A program made the position numbers and the translations under genes. DNA of 64,000 nt from an uncultured Dorea sp. (GTDB taxonomy: Bacteria; Bacillota; Clostridia; Lachnospirales; Lachnospiraceae). The notes under the pieces are model-generated. The model made no database searches and was not told where the DNA came from. It saw only the letters and a program-made list of their open reading frames with translations. The DNA lies in the NCBI GenBank assembly GCA_910579925.1, contig CAJTVY010000001.1:114422-178421 (forward strand). The letters are read 5' to 3'. Positions 50,421-60,076 of this stretch are shown in pieces; position 1 is the first letter of the stretch; each line of letters starts with the position of its first letter.

Positions 50421-50615
50421 ATGTTTATTCCGGAAAAGTATACCCAAGGGCACACTGTGATGCATGCCCTTCGTTCAATCAATCATTTTCAGAAATTTGA
50501 CAAAAAAGTATGGCTTAGTATTCTGTCGCTCTATCGGCCGGGACGGCGGCATTACATATGGCGGCAAAGCTTGCAGGGATTCGGCCGGGACAGAGGATTT
50601 TTTCGAGCGACATGA
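50421..50615 (+). CDS. Short frame with good ribosome binding site, probably a fragment
   Basis: It begins MFIPEKYTQGHTVMHALR after GGAGAAAGAG. Beyond about residue 35 it reads the aminotransferase gene in another frame, so only the first part could be genuine. It looks like the 5' end of a gene joined by deletion to the truncated aminotransferase. No family recognised. Confidence 0.3.
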   Translation: MFIPEKYTQGHTVMHALRSINHFQKFDKKVWLSILSLYRPGRRHYIWRQSLQGFGRDRGFFRAT

Positions 50616-51607
50616 CATTTGACGCTACCATCAATCCTATGGTTTATGAGGGGGCCTGTCCTGTTTTCATTGATACAGAGTATGATACCTGGAATATGGA
50701 TCCGGCTGCTCTGGAAAAGGCATTTGCTTTATATCCAGATGTAAAAGTAGTAGTATTAGCACATTTGTATGGAACGCCTGGCAAAATTGATGAGATAAAG
50801 GAAATCTGCGGCAGGCACAGCGCAGTTATTATCGAGGATGCAGCCGAGTCATTTGGAGCGACATATAAAGGTGTACAGACGGGATCATTTGGAAGGTATA
50901 ACTGTATCAGTTTTAATGGAAACAAGATTATTACCGGCTCGGCAGGGGGGATGCTGCTGACAGATGATCTTGAGGCGGCAGATAAAGTCCGCAAGTGGAG
51001 TACACAGAGTAGAGAAAACGCTCCCTGGTATCAACATGAGGAATTGGGATACAACTATCGGATGAGTAATGTGATAGCCGGGATTGTCAGAGGTCAGATA
51101 TCCTATCTGGATGAGCATATTGCGCAAAAGAAAGCAATCTATGAAAGATACAGAGAGGGATTTAGGAATCTCCCGGTTTCTATGAATCCCTATGATGTAA
51201 GTAATTCTGAGCCTAATTTCTGGCTTAGCTGTCTGCTTATTGATTCTGATTTTATGTGCAGACAAGTCAGAGGGGAGTGTGAAGCCCTATACAATCCAGA
51301 ACATGGAAAGAGCTGCCCGACTGAAATTCTGAATGTGATTGGTTCCATCAATGCCGAGGGCAGACCTATATGGAAACCTATGCATATGCAGCCGATTTAT
51401 CGAAGAAATGATTTTGTGACCAGAGAGGGAAGCGGCAGGGCAAAGACGAATACATACGTTCCAGGAGGCGCTGTGGGGAAAGACGGTATGCCGTCTGATG
51501 TTGGTATGGACATCTTTCACAGAGGTTTGTGTCTTCCAAGCGATATCAAAATGACACCAGAGCAGCAGGAAAAAATTATTGAAATTGTAAAGGCCTGTTT
51601 CGACTGA
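50558..51607 (+). pseudogene. DegT/DnrJ/EryC1 aminotransferase lacking its N-terminus
   Basis: PLP-dependent sugar aminotransferase (349 residues from the ATG). The family core is clear: IEDAAESFGATYKG, the PLP Lys in SFNGNKIITGSAGG, YNYRMSNVIAGI and a C-terminal GLCLPSD. The phosphate-binding segment SVALSAGTAALH is encoded upstream of the ATG in the same frame but is preceded by an in-frame TAG, and the usual first ~55 residues are absent. A deletion with frame change near 50500-50530 is likely, so the enzyme is probably inactive unless the short product still folds. Intact homologues make 4-amino-4,6-dideoxy sugars or similar for glycan synthesis. Confidence 0.75.
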
Positions 51608-51642
51608 GTCAACAATGAAAAGTCTTGAAGGGAGTTAAAGCC

Positions 51643-52503
51643 ATGTCAGAAAAAATGAAAGCAGCAGTTATTGTCTGTGTAATTATGGCTGGCTGTGCGG
51701 CAGTGGTCCATATGATGCGTAAAAAGGCCGAAAGAACTACATATAAAGCAGATAAGATAGAACCGATCGCAGTACGGCAAAAAGGAGTTTATGAGAAGTA
51801 TATAAAAAGAATTTTTGACATTGTGTGCGGTATGGGAGCGGTCGCATGCTTCAGTCCCCTGTATCTGATTATAATGATATTCGTGAAAATCAGGCTGGGT
51901 TCACCGGTTCTGTTTACTCAGGATCGCCCTGGAATAATAGGAGAAGATGGAAAAGAGACTATATTCAAAATGTATAAGTTCCGCTCTATGACAGATGAGC
52001 GGGATGAAAACGGAGAATTGCTTCCGGATGAAATGCGCCTTACCGGTTTTGGCAAGTGGATCAGGGAGACGAGTCTGGATGAACTTGGCGAGGCATTCAA
52101 TATTATTAATGGAACGATGTCGGTAATCGGACCTCGCCCACAGCTGGTTCGTGATCTGACATTTATGACAAAAGAACAGAGAATGCGGCATACGGCGAAG
52201 CCAGGGCTAAGTGGACTGGCTCAGGTAAATGGCCGTAATTCAATCAAATGGGAAGAAAAAATAAATTTGGATCTTTGCTATATACAGAACATCAGTTTTC
52301 TCGGGGATGTTAAAATTATTTTTGAGACTGTGAAGAAAGCCCTTATCAGACATGAAGGAATTACTGAAGAAAATATGGCGACATCAGAAGACCTTGGTGA
52401 TTATCTGCTGAGAACGGAGCAGGTAGATCAAGACGAATATATCAGGAGACAGGCTTTGGCAGAAATTATGATTGCTGAGAAAAGAAGAGGGGTATCACAA
52501 TGA
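51643..52503 (+). CDS. Monotopic phosphoglycosyl transferase (bacterial sugar transferase)
   Basis: A 286-residue membrane enzyme that moves a sugar-1-phosphate from a nucleotide sugar to undecaprenyl phosphate, the first step of repeat-unit assembly. After an N-terminal helix (AAVIVCVIMAGCAAVV), the catalytic domain starts at KRIFDIVCGMGAVACF (re-entrant helix). The catalytic pair region follows: KMYKFRSMT, then RETSLDELGEAFNIINGTMS and VIGPRPQLV. The C-terminal KPGLSGLAQVNGR is typical. The ATG at 51643 has AAGGGAG upstream. It overlaps the next gene by 4 nt. Confidence 0.92.
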   Translation: MSEKMKAAVIVCVIMAGCAAVVHMMRKKAERTTYKADKIEPIAVRQKGVYEKYIKRIFDIVCGMGAVACFSPLYLIIMIFVKIRLGSPVLFTQDRPGIIGEDGKETIFKMYKFRSMTDERDENGELLPDEMRLTGFGKWIRETSLDELGEAFNIINGTMSVIGPRPQLVRDLTFMTKEQRMRHTAKPGLSGLAQVNGRNSIKWEEKINLDLCYIQNISFLGDVKIIFETVKKALIRHEGITEENMATSEDLGDYLLRTEQVDQDEYIRRQALAEIMIAEKRRGVSQ

Positions 52504-53747
52504 AAATATGGCTTTTAAATGAAGGAGAAAATCTGCCGGGAGATGACAATAATCCCAGATTGCAGAGGATGGGACTATTGGCATATGAATTAAGTAAATT
52601 CGATGTATCCATTATCTGGTGGCAGTCTTCTTTTAATCATAATATAAAAAAGTTCAGATGTTATGAGGACAAAGAGATTGCACTAACTGAGAACATGCGT
52701 TTAAAACTAATACACTCGTGTGGATACAAGAAGAATGTATGTTTAAAAAGAATGAGGCATGAGCTGATTACGGCTAAGAAATTTATGAAAAAGGCTCAGA
52801 ATGAGAGTCTTCCCGACGTAATTGTAGTAGCAATGCCGACCATAGCGTCTGCTTATTATGCCGTCAGATATGGAAAAAAGCATGGAGTGCCAGTTATTGT
52901 TGATGTCAGGGATCTTCAGCCGGATGTTTATATAAGGCCATTTAACGGAATCAGGCGCTGTTTTGTAAAACTTGGAATTATTCCGCTAAAATGCGCTCTG
53001 TCTTTTGCGATAAAAGAGGCTGTCGGAATCGTAGGAACGACAGAGCCGTATTTAAAATGGGCGCTAAAGTATGCGAAAAGAGCACGGGGGAAAAACGACA
53101 GGGTCTATTTTGTCTGTTATCCGGATGGCGGAACAAAAAACTCTATAGAAAAAAATTCGAAATGGATAAGATACAGACGGGAGGATACATTGGTATGCTG
53201 CTTTTTTGGCCAGTTTGGCAGGCTGGTAGATTTTGATACTATGCTATTGGCGGCAGAAAAATGTGTAGAAAATAATTTAAAAGTAATTTTTCTTCTCTGC
53301 GGACAGGGGGAACTTTTAGAATATTATAAGAAAAGGGCGGAAGAAAAGAAATTAGATAATGTTGTGTTCCCAGGCTGGGTTAATAAAAGTGATATAGCTG
53401 ATATAGGATATATCTCTGACGTGGGATTAATGGCATATAAAAAGGACGACAATTTTGAGATGCAAATGCCAAATAAATTTAGTGAATATCTGTCACTCGG
53501 CTTAGCGATCTTATTACAGCCTACAGGAATCATGAAAAGAGTAATTGAAGAGAATGGCTGCGGTATTCAATATGATGATGCAGAAGGCCTTTATCTGGCG
53601 TTGACAAAATTAAAAAAAGAAAAAGAGTTGCTCTGTAAGATGAAAAATAATTCCAGAGCGCTGTTTGAAAAAAGCTTTTCTGTTGAAAAAGTTTATAAAG
53701 AATATAGTGAATATATCATTTATATTGCGAAGGGAAATAAGAGATGA
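52500..53747 (+). CDS. Glycosyltransferase family 4-like protein
   Basis: A 415-residue GT-B enzyme. The N-terminal half contains PVIVDVRDLQPDVY, typical of WbuB/GT4_4 N-domains, and the C-terminal donor domain has CFFGQFGRLVDFDTMLLAA and the E-x7-E-like region MPNKFSEYLSLGLAILLQ. It likely adds the second sugar to the lipid-linked intermediate. It overlaps both neighbours by 4 nt (ATGA). Confidence 0.88.
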   Translation: MKIWLLNEGENLPGDDNNPRLQRMGLLAYELSKFDVSIIWWQSSFNHNIKKFRCYEDKEIALTENMRLKLIHSCGYKKNVCLKRMRHELITAKKFMKKAQNESLPDVIVVAMPTIASAYYAVRYGKKHGVPVIVDVRDLQPDVYIRPFNGIRRCFVKLGIIPLKCALSFAIKEAVGIVGTTEPYLKWALKYAKRARGKNDRVYFVCYPDGGTKNSIEKNSKWIRYRREDTLVCCFFGQFGRLVDFDTMLLAAEKCVENNLKVIFLLCGQGELLEYYKKRAEEKKLDNVVFPGWVNKSDIADIGYISDVGLMAYKKDDNFEMQMPNKFSEYLSLGLAILLQPTGIMKRVIEENGCGIQYDDAEGLYLALTKLKKEKELLCKMKNNSRALFEKSFSVEKVYKEYSEYIIYIAKGNKR

Positions 53748-54853
53748 GATTTAAGTATGTTGTTGTAGGAGCGGGGCTGGCAGGAATAACGGTTGCGGAG
53801 AGGATTGCGACTAAATTGCATGAAAACGTTCTGATTATTGAAAAGAGAGGGCAGGTTGGCGGAAATGTATACGATGAGTATGATGATGCCGGAATCCTGA
53901 TTCAGAAATATGGACCACATACATTTCACACAAATGATAAAGAAGTGTTTGATTTTGTATGTCAGTATACAAAATGGCATGAGTATCAGCATCGTGTTCT
54001 ATCATATGTAAACGGGAATTTTGTACCGATGCCTATTTCTCTTGAGACTATTAACCAGCTTTATAATATGAATCTTTCTGAACAGGAGATGGAAGCGTTC
54101 ATTGAAAGCCGGAAAGAGAAAATCAGCGAGATTAAAACCAGTGAGGACGTTGTTCTGTCTCAGGGCGGTCGAGATATTTATGAGAAATTTTTTAAGTATT
54201 TTACTCTTAAACAGTGGGGAGTCGAACCCTCGCAGCTGGATAAGTCTGTGATTCGTAGGATTCCTTTCCGCAAGAACAGAGACACAAGGTATTTTACAGA
54301 CAAGTATCAGGGGAATCCGCAGGGCGGTTTTACACAGATGTGCAGGAGAATGTTGGATCATTCAGAAATTAAGGTCTTGCTTAATACGGATTATAAGGAA
54401 GTAATCGGCGATATAGAATATGAAAAATTAATATATACCGGGCCGTTAGATTATTACTTTAATTACTGCCTGGGGAAACTTAAATGGCGCAGTATCCGAT
54501 TTATATTTGAAACACATGACTGCGAGTCTTATCAGCCGGCGGCAAGCACCAGATGGCCGATGGATTACGAATATACAAGGATTACGGAGTTCAAAAAAAT
54601 GACTGGTCAGAAGTGTGACAAAACCACTATTCTGAAGGAGATTCCATGTGAAGGGGAGGAACCATTTTATACATTCCCCACTGCAGAGTGGAAAGCCCTT
54701 GCGCAGCAGTATAAGGAAATGGCGGCAAAAGAAGAAGGAGTTATTTTCTTAGGGAGGCTTGCTGAATATAAATATTATGATATGGATGATGTAATAAGGC
54801 GGGCCCTTGATGTAGCTGATCTGATCAAGGCAGAGGCAGAGAAATCACTATGA
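53744..54853 (+). CDS. glf: UDP-galactopyranose mutase
   Basis: A 369-residue FAD enzyme that interconverts UDP-galactopyranose and UDP-galactofuranose. The dinucleotide-binding start is VVGAGLAGITVAERIA, then GGNVYDEYDDAG and YGPHTFHTND in the substrate region. Further family motifs include GGFTQMCRRML and conserved Arg/Tyr in EYTRITEFKKMTG. Its presence implies galactofuranose in the polymer. Four-nt overlaps with both neighbours. Confidence 0.95.
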   Translation: MRFKYVVVGAGLAGITVAERIATKLHENVLIIEKRGQVGGNVYDEYDDAGILIQKYGPHTFHTNDKEVFDFVCQYTKWHEYQHRVLSYVNGNFVPMPISLETINQLYNMNLSEQEMEAFIESRKEKISEIKTSEDVVLSQGGRDIYEKFFKYFTLKQWGVEPSQLDKSVIRRIPFRKNRDTRYFTDKYQGNPQGGFTQMCRRMLDHSEIKVLLNTDYKEVIGDIEYEKLIYTGPLDYYFNYCLGKLKWRSIRFIFETHDCESYQPAASTRWPMDYEYTRITEFKKMTGQKCDKTTILKEIPCEGEEPFYTFPTAEWKALAQQYKEMAAKEEGVIFLGRLAEYKYYDMDDVIRRALDVADLIKAEAEKSL

Positions 54854-55959
54854 AAATTTTGCATATAAATTCTTATCTGGCAGATCGGTTTTTCTATAAC
54901 GGATTATATCAAGAACAGATTTTGAATGAAGATGAAATAAAAGTGTATGTAAGTATTCCTGCGGGGGGAAGCCATGAAGCGGAAAAATTAGGGGATCATG
55001 TCGTTGTAAAAGAAGACCATGAAAAGTGGAATAAGTATTTATATTTTCCCAAGCAGAATAAGATCATTCAGTCTATTGAACGCACAATTTGTGTACCTGA
55101 ATATGAGGTGCTTCACGCTCATTCATGGTATACGAATGGATATGTAGCCATGAAGCTGGCAGAAAAATATAACAAGCCATATATTGTTGCGATAAGAAAT
55201 GGCGATGTAAACAAATTTTACCGTAAAATATTCTTTCTGAGAGCCGTAGGCTGCGCAATTCTCGTCAATGCCGCAAAAATAGTCTTTTTGTCTGAGACAT
55301 ATAGAAAGATGGTTGTTGAAGAGCTGTTACCCAGGAAGATAAGAGAACAAATCAAAGGTAAGAGCGTAGTAATTCCTAATGGTATAGATGATTTCTGGTT
55401 TCAAAATATATATAGAGGGAAAAGATGTATACCATCAAAAACGATCAGGGGAATTTACGTTGGAGAGATTACAAAGAATAAGAATGTTTCAGCAACAATT
55501 AATGCATTATCAGTATTAAAAGAATCCGGTTATGACGTGTCCCTTACCGTAATAGGTGAAGTAAAAGATAAGGACGAGTTTGCTCTGATTACAGAATGTG
55601 AATTTGCAGATTATCTAGAAAAACGTCCAAAAGAACAATTAATGCCTGAATATCGTGCCAATGATATTTTTATTATGCCTTCTCTTACAGAAGCTTTTGG
55701 ATTAGTATATGCAGAAGCAATGAGTCAGGGCCTGCCAGTGATCTATACAAAAGGACAGGGATTCGACGGGCAATTTGAAAATGGACTGATTGGCTATGCA
55801 GTAAATCCGAAGAATTATCGTGAAATTGCAGAAAGAATCCTTCAGATTATTCAAAGGTACGATGAGATTTCCAGACAATGTGTGAATAACAGTAAAAAAT
55901 TTTCGTGGAAGTCCTATGTCGTAAAGTATACTTTAATTTATAAAGAGGTACTTTTATGA
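54850..55959 (+). CDS. Glycosyltransferase family 4 protein
   Basis: A 369-residue GT-B glycosyltransferase. The N-domain includes VLHAHSWYTNGYVA, and the C-domain has GIYVGEITKNKNVSATINAL followed by FIMPSLTEAFGLVYAEAMSQ, the Glu-x7-Glu nucleotide-binding signature. Acceptor and donor are unknown; given the adjacent glf, one of the cluster transferases may use UDP-galactofuranose. Confidence 0.9.
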   Translation: MKILHINSYLADRFFYNGLYQEQILNEDEIKVYVSIPAGGSHEAEKLGDHVVVKEDHEKWNKYLYFPKQNKIIQSIERTICVPEYEVLHAHSWYTNGYVAMKLAEKYNKPYIVAIRNGDVNKFYRKIFFLRAVGCAILVNAAKIVFLSETYRKMVVEELLPRKIREQIKGKSVVIPNGIDDFWFQNIYRGKRCIPSKTIRGIYVGEITKNKNVSATINALSVLKESGYDVSLTVIGEVKDKDEFALITECEFADYLEKRPKEQLMPEYRANDIFIMPSLTEAFGLVYAEAMSQGLPVIYTKGQGFDGQFENGLIGYAVNPKNYREIAERILQIIQRYDEISRQCVNNSKKFSWKSYVVKYTLIYKEVLL

Positions 55960-57278
55960 ATAAAAAATGTATCGTGTATTTTGATCCCAGGGAAATACTG
56001 ACTGCTCTTATTTATAAATTTGTTTTTGATTTACTTTTTCTTCCAGAGTATTTCAGGGTATTTGAATATATGTACACTGGGGTTGAATATGCGTTCTCTT
56101 TCGAAAAATGGATTGTTTCAGCTATATTTTTCGTTTTTAGTTTATATGCATTAAGCAATTCAGTGTCAGGCATAAACGAAATAATTGCCTGTACCGTAAG
56201 ATTTATGTATTGTCTGGTTATCATTCCGACACTATCTGTATATGCTTTTTTTTCAAATGTGACATTAAATCAGATTGTGCCGCCTGTAATTTTCTTTTTC
56301 ATATTTTTAATCGCTATAAAAAAATATGAAAAGAAGCCTGTATCGTATAGAGAGACAGGAATGATTTTTCCATATTTTAAGAAACTGGATATTATTATAA
56401 TACTGTTTTCAGCAGGTTTTGCTTTGCTATTGTGGATTTCGCAGGGGATGCCGGTTGTACTTGATTATTCTTCCGCATTGGAAAGAAGATATTACTTAAG
56501 ATCTAATGAGATGTCAAGATTATCTACTTACATTTTTACTTTTTTAGGAGGCATAATATTTCCCTACTATTTTGCACTTGAATTCATAAGAAAAAAATAT
56601 TTCTGGGCGTTAGTTTCCCTTGTGTTCGGAATATTTTTGTTTTTTATTAATGGAATGAAAACCTGGTTTTTTTTCTACCTGTTTTTTGTAGGATTACTGA
56701 TTATATTTAAAATCAAAGATATCTTTAAAATGAACATATGTAATCTGATTATGCTTATGATGGCAATAGTATTGATTCTTTCGTTCTTTCTAAGCAGGTA
56801 TCTGGGTGAAGCAGATTTACTGGCGCAATACGCCCGTGTTACCGTTACTCCGTCACGAATTGGTTTTAAATCGGTGGAATTTTTTAGCAGCAATGAATTG
56901 TTATATCTGCGGGAGAGTATATTAAGACATTTTTTTGAATCTCCATATCCGGGGGGATCAGATTTTTTTATGAGTTCCGGGTTAAATCAATCAGTAAATT
57001 CAGTACGGGAAAATAATGGCTTGTGGGGAGATGCATTCAGAAATTTCGGATTGATAGGAGAATTTATATACCCTTTTGCCATTGTTAAAGCTTATGAGAT
57101 TGTTGAACAAAATGGCAGACATCAGAGCAGAGTGATGCGCATTTACATTATGTTTATTATTTTATGGAGTTCCATTAATACTTCTTTTTTTACCTGGCTG
57201 CTGACGGGAGGAGTAATTGTGATGATTTTACTGGAGAAGATATCGGATCATAAGGAGGATAAAAATGTCGCTTTATAA
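55956..57278 (+). CDS. Wzy-like oligosaccharide repeat-unit polymerase
   Basis: A 440-residue membrane protein with about ten to twelve hydrophobic segments and a large external loop around residues 290-370 (VTVTPSRIGFKSVEFF, then LWGDAFRNFGLIGEF). The topology and position between transferases and flippase match O-antigen/capsule polymerases, which are poorly conserved in sequence. It probably links repeat units on the outer face of the membrane. The gene is AT-rich and overlaps the next by 14 nt. Confidence 0.78.
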   Translation: MNKKCIVYFDPREILTALIYKFVFDLLFLPEYFRVFEYMYTGVEYAFSFEKWIVSAIFFVFSLYALSNSVSGINEIIACTVRFMYCLVIIPTLSVYAFFSNVTLNQIVPPVIFFFIFLIAIKKYEKKPVSYRETGMIFPYFKKLDIIIILFSAGFALLLWISQGMPVVLDYSSALERRYYLRSNEMSRLSTYIFTFLGGIIFPYYFALEFIRKKYFWALVSLVFGIFLFFINGMKTWFFFYLFFVGLLIIFKIKDIFKMNICNLIMLMMAIVLILSFFLSRYLGEADLLAQYARVTVTPSRIGFKSVEFFSSNELLYLRESILRHFFESPYPGGSDFFMSSGLNQSVNSVRENNGLWGDAFRNFGLIGEFIYPFAIVKAYEIVEQNGRHQSRVMRIYIMFIILWSSINTSFFTWLLTGGVIVMILLEKISDHKEDKNVAL

Positions 57279-58584
57279 TAAAATCGTTAATAGAGAAGAA
57301 AAAATTGCTCTGGTAGGACTTGGATATGTTGGCATGCCGTTGGCAGTGGCTTTTGCAAAGAGAGCAAATATTATAGGATACGATTTTAATATTGAGAAAA
57401 TTGAATTGTACAAAAAGGGAATTGATCCGACGAAAGAAGTGGGGAATGAAGGGATTAAACACACAACGGTTGAATTTACTTCAGATGAACATAAAATTCA
57501 AGAAGCTAAATTTATTATTGTAGCAGTGCCTACGCCTGTAAATACAGATCATACTCCCGATCTTACGCCTGTTATAAGAGCTTCAGAAACTGTAGGACGC
57601 AATCTGATACAGGGCGCGATTGTGGTATATGAATCGACCGTTTATCCGGGATGTACAGAAGATGTCTGTATTCCGATTCTGGAAAGAGAATCAGGATTAA
57701 AATGTGGTATTGATTTTAAGGCGGGCTATTCGCCTGAAAGGATTAATCCTGGTGATAAGATACATCGCCTGGAGAATATTTGTAAGATAGTTTCAGGAAT
57801 AGATGATGAATCTCTGAAAGAAATTAAAGCGGTTTATGATCTGGTAATTGAGGCAGGTACATATCCTGTTTCAAATATCAGAACGGCTGAAGCTGTCAAA
57901 GTGGTAGAAAACAGCCAGAGAGATATAAACATAGCGTTTATGAATGAACTTGCAATGGTCTTTGATCGTATGAATATTGATACGAATGAAGTTGTAGACG
58001 GAATGAATACAAAATGGAATGCCCTGGGTTTTCGTCCTGGATTAGTCGGTGGTCATTGTATTGGCGTTGATCCCTATTATTTTACTTATGAAGCAGAGAA
58101 ACTCGGATATCATAGCCAGATTATTCTTAATGGCCGTATTGTGAATGATTCAATGGGGGCCTATGTTGCGGATGCGGCTGTCAGAAAGATGATCGAGGCC
58201 GGGCAGGCTCCAAAGAAGAGCAGAGTGGTCATCCTGGGACTGACATTCAAAGAAAACTGCCCGGACACCCGGAACAGCAAAGTAGACGATATGATAAGGC
58301 AATTATCAAATTATGGAATTTCCCCTATGGTCGTGGATCCGTGGGCTTCAGAAAGAGATGCCTGGTCTGAGTATGGTTTGAAACTTACAAAGATGGAAGA
58401 AATATCTGAAGCAGACTGTATCATTGTTGCGGTTGGCCATAATGAATTCAGGGATTTATGTCTAAGTGAAATAAAGAGTATGTTTAGGGAAATGCCGGAC
58501 GAAGCAAAGGTTCTTATTGATGTCAAAGGACTTTATAAGATTAAAGATTTAAAGGCATCCGGGATAAACTGGTGGAGACTATGA
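57265..58584 (+). CDS. UDP-sugar 6-dehydrogenase (TviB/WbpA-like)
   Basis: A 439-residue NAD-dependent enzyme that oxidises UDP-GlcNAc or a related sugar to its uronic acid. The Rossmann motif is LVGLGYVGMPLAVAFAK. The catalytic Cys265 lies in VGGHCIGVDPYYF, the version typical of UDP-N-acetylhexosamine dehydrogenases (TviB, WbpA, WecC-like). LGLTFKENCPDTRNSKV marks the C-terminal domain. It would supply an acidic residue to the polymer. Confidence 0.92.
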   Translation: MSLYNKIVNREEKIALVGLGYVGMPLAVAFAKRANIIGYDFNIEKIELYKKGIDPTKEVGNEGIKHTTVEFTSDEHKIQEAKFIIVAVPTPVNTDHTPDLTPVIRASETVGRNLIQGAIVVYESTVYPGCTEDVCIPILERESGLKCGIDFKAGYSPERINPGDKIHRLENICKIVSGIDDESLKEIKAVYDLVIEAGTYPVSNIRTAEAVKVVENSQRDINIAFMNELAMVFDRMNIDTNEVVDGMNTKWNALGFRPGLVGGHCIGVDPYYFTYEAEKLGYHSQIILNGRIVNDSMGAYVADAAVRKMIEAGQAPKKSRVVILGLTFKENCPDTRNSKVDDMIRQLSNYGISPMVVDPWASERDAWSEYGLKLTKMEEISEADCIIVAVGHNEFRDLCLSEIKSMFREMPDEAKVLIDVKGLYKIKDLKASGINWWRL

Positions 58585-58619
58585 TGAAATCTGGCATAAA
58601 CATTTAAAGCAGGTGAATC

Positions 58620-60071
58620 ATGAAAAATGTGTCGTTGAAAGTCAATGCAGCGTTAAATGGACTGAAACAATGCTTGGGTATTCTATTTCCGTTAATAACG
58701 TTTCCTTATGTTTCCAGAGCGCTGGGAGAAGACGGGTTTGGACAGTATAGTTTTTCATGGTCTGTTATAAGCTATTTCGTACTGTTTGCAGGCCTGGGAA
58801 TCAACACTTATGCAATGCGGGAAGGGGTGAAAATCAGAGATAATAAGGCAGAGATAAACAGATTTTGTTCGGAAGCTTTTACAATCAATTTTATAACGAC
58901 CCTCATTTCGTTTGCAATCTTGTTTACCGCTATTTTATTTTCGGAAAAAATCAGAGTGTATTTTCCTCTGATAATGATACAAAGTATGGCTATGATACTT
59001 AATTTAGAGGGCAGAGACTGGATTAACAGTATATTTGAAGATTATCTGTATATTACAGTTCGATATCTGGCGATCCAGATGGTTTCTCTTATACTGATGT
59101 TTTTATTAATAAAAGAGCCTTCTGACGTATGGAAATATTGCATTATAGCAATATTTTCTAGTTTTGGTGGTAATATACCTAATATATTTTATGCAAAAAA
59201 ATATGCTGACACAAGGATAACAAGAAGGCCTGAAATAGAAAGGCATTTACCAGGATTGTTAATTCTGTTCATTACCCAGATCGCAATTACTATATACGTG
59301 AATGCGGACATTACAATGCTGGGATTTTATGCAAGTGATTCTGTTGTAGGGATTTATAGCCTTGCATCAAAGATTTACAGTATGATAAAGCAGGTGGTAA
59401 ATGCAATGGTTATCGTTACTTTACCGAGAATGACATATATATTGCAGAATACGCCTGAAGAATATGAAGGAATTCTGAAAAAAATAAGTTCATTTCTTAC
59501 AGTTATCCTTTTACCTATGGCATGCGGGGTATTTATGCTTAGCGAAGAGCTGATTTTAATTGCCGGCGGACCCGGATATTCAGAAGGAAAGGTGTCTTTA
59601 AAAATTCTGTCCGCAGCAATGATTTTAGCAGTTTTTGGGTCTTTTTGCATGAATAGTATTCTGATTGCACATGGATTGGAAAAAGAATGTCTTAAAGCAA
59701 CAGCGATATCAGCTGTTAGCAATGTTGTACTTAATTTTGCGGCGCTTCCTCTGTTAGGAATGGATGGAGCGGCTATTACTACAATCCTTGCAGAGGCCTT
59801 GAATCTGATAATATTACTCAACAGTTCTGGGAAAGTTGTTGAATTAAAAATGTTTGATCTGTTACATATTCTGCAATGTGCGTTGGCCTGCATATCTGTT
59901 ATTGGCGTCTGCAAAGTTCTGAAATCTTTTTGTTCTGGAGCGGGTGCTACGTTATTACTATCTGTAATCTGCTCCTCTGTTGTTTACTTTTCTGTTTTGC
60001 TTATTATGGATAACAAGTATATCAAAGAGTTGATAAATATATTTCTGACGGGAAAAAAGCGAGGGGAATAA
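58620..60071 (+). CDS. Wzx-like oligosaccharide flippase
   Basis: A 483-residue membrane protein with about twelve to fourteen helices. The N-terminus LIFPLITFPYVSRALGEDG-like sequence (here LFPLITFPYVSRALGEDGFG) is the typical start of polysaccharide flippases of the MOP superfamily. It would move lipid-linked repeat units across the membrane to the Wzy-type polymerase encoded upstream. Confidence 0.92.
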   Translation: MKNVSLKVNAALNGLKQCLGILFPLITFPYVSRALGEDGFGQYSFSWSVISYFVLFAGLGINTYAMREGVKIRDNKAEINRFCSEAFTINFITTLISFAILFTAILFSEKIRVYFPLIMIQSMAMILNLEGRDWINSIFEDYLYITVRYLAIQMVSLILMFLLIKEPSDVWKYCIIAIFSSFGGNIPNIFYAKKYADTRITRRPEIERHLPGLLILFITQIAITIYVNADITMLGFYASDSVVGIYSLASKIYSMIKQVVNAMVIVTLPRMTYILQNTPEEYEGILKKISSFLTVILLPMACGVFMLSEELILIAGGPGYSEGKVSLKILSAAMILAVFGSFCMNSILIAHGLEKECLKATAISAVSNVVLNFAALPLLGMDGAAITTILAEALNLIILLNSSGKVVELKMFDLLHILQCALACISVIGVCKVLKSFCSGAGATLLLSVICSSVVYFSVLLIMDNKYIKELINIFLTGKKRGE

Positions 60072-60076
60072 GGATT

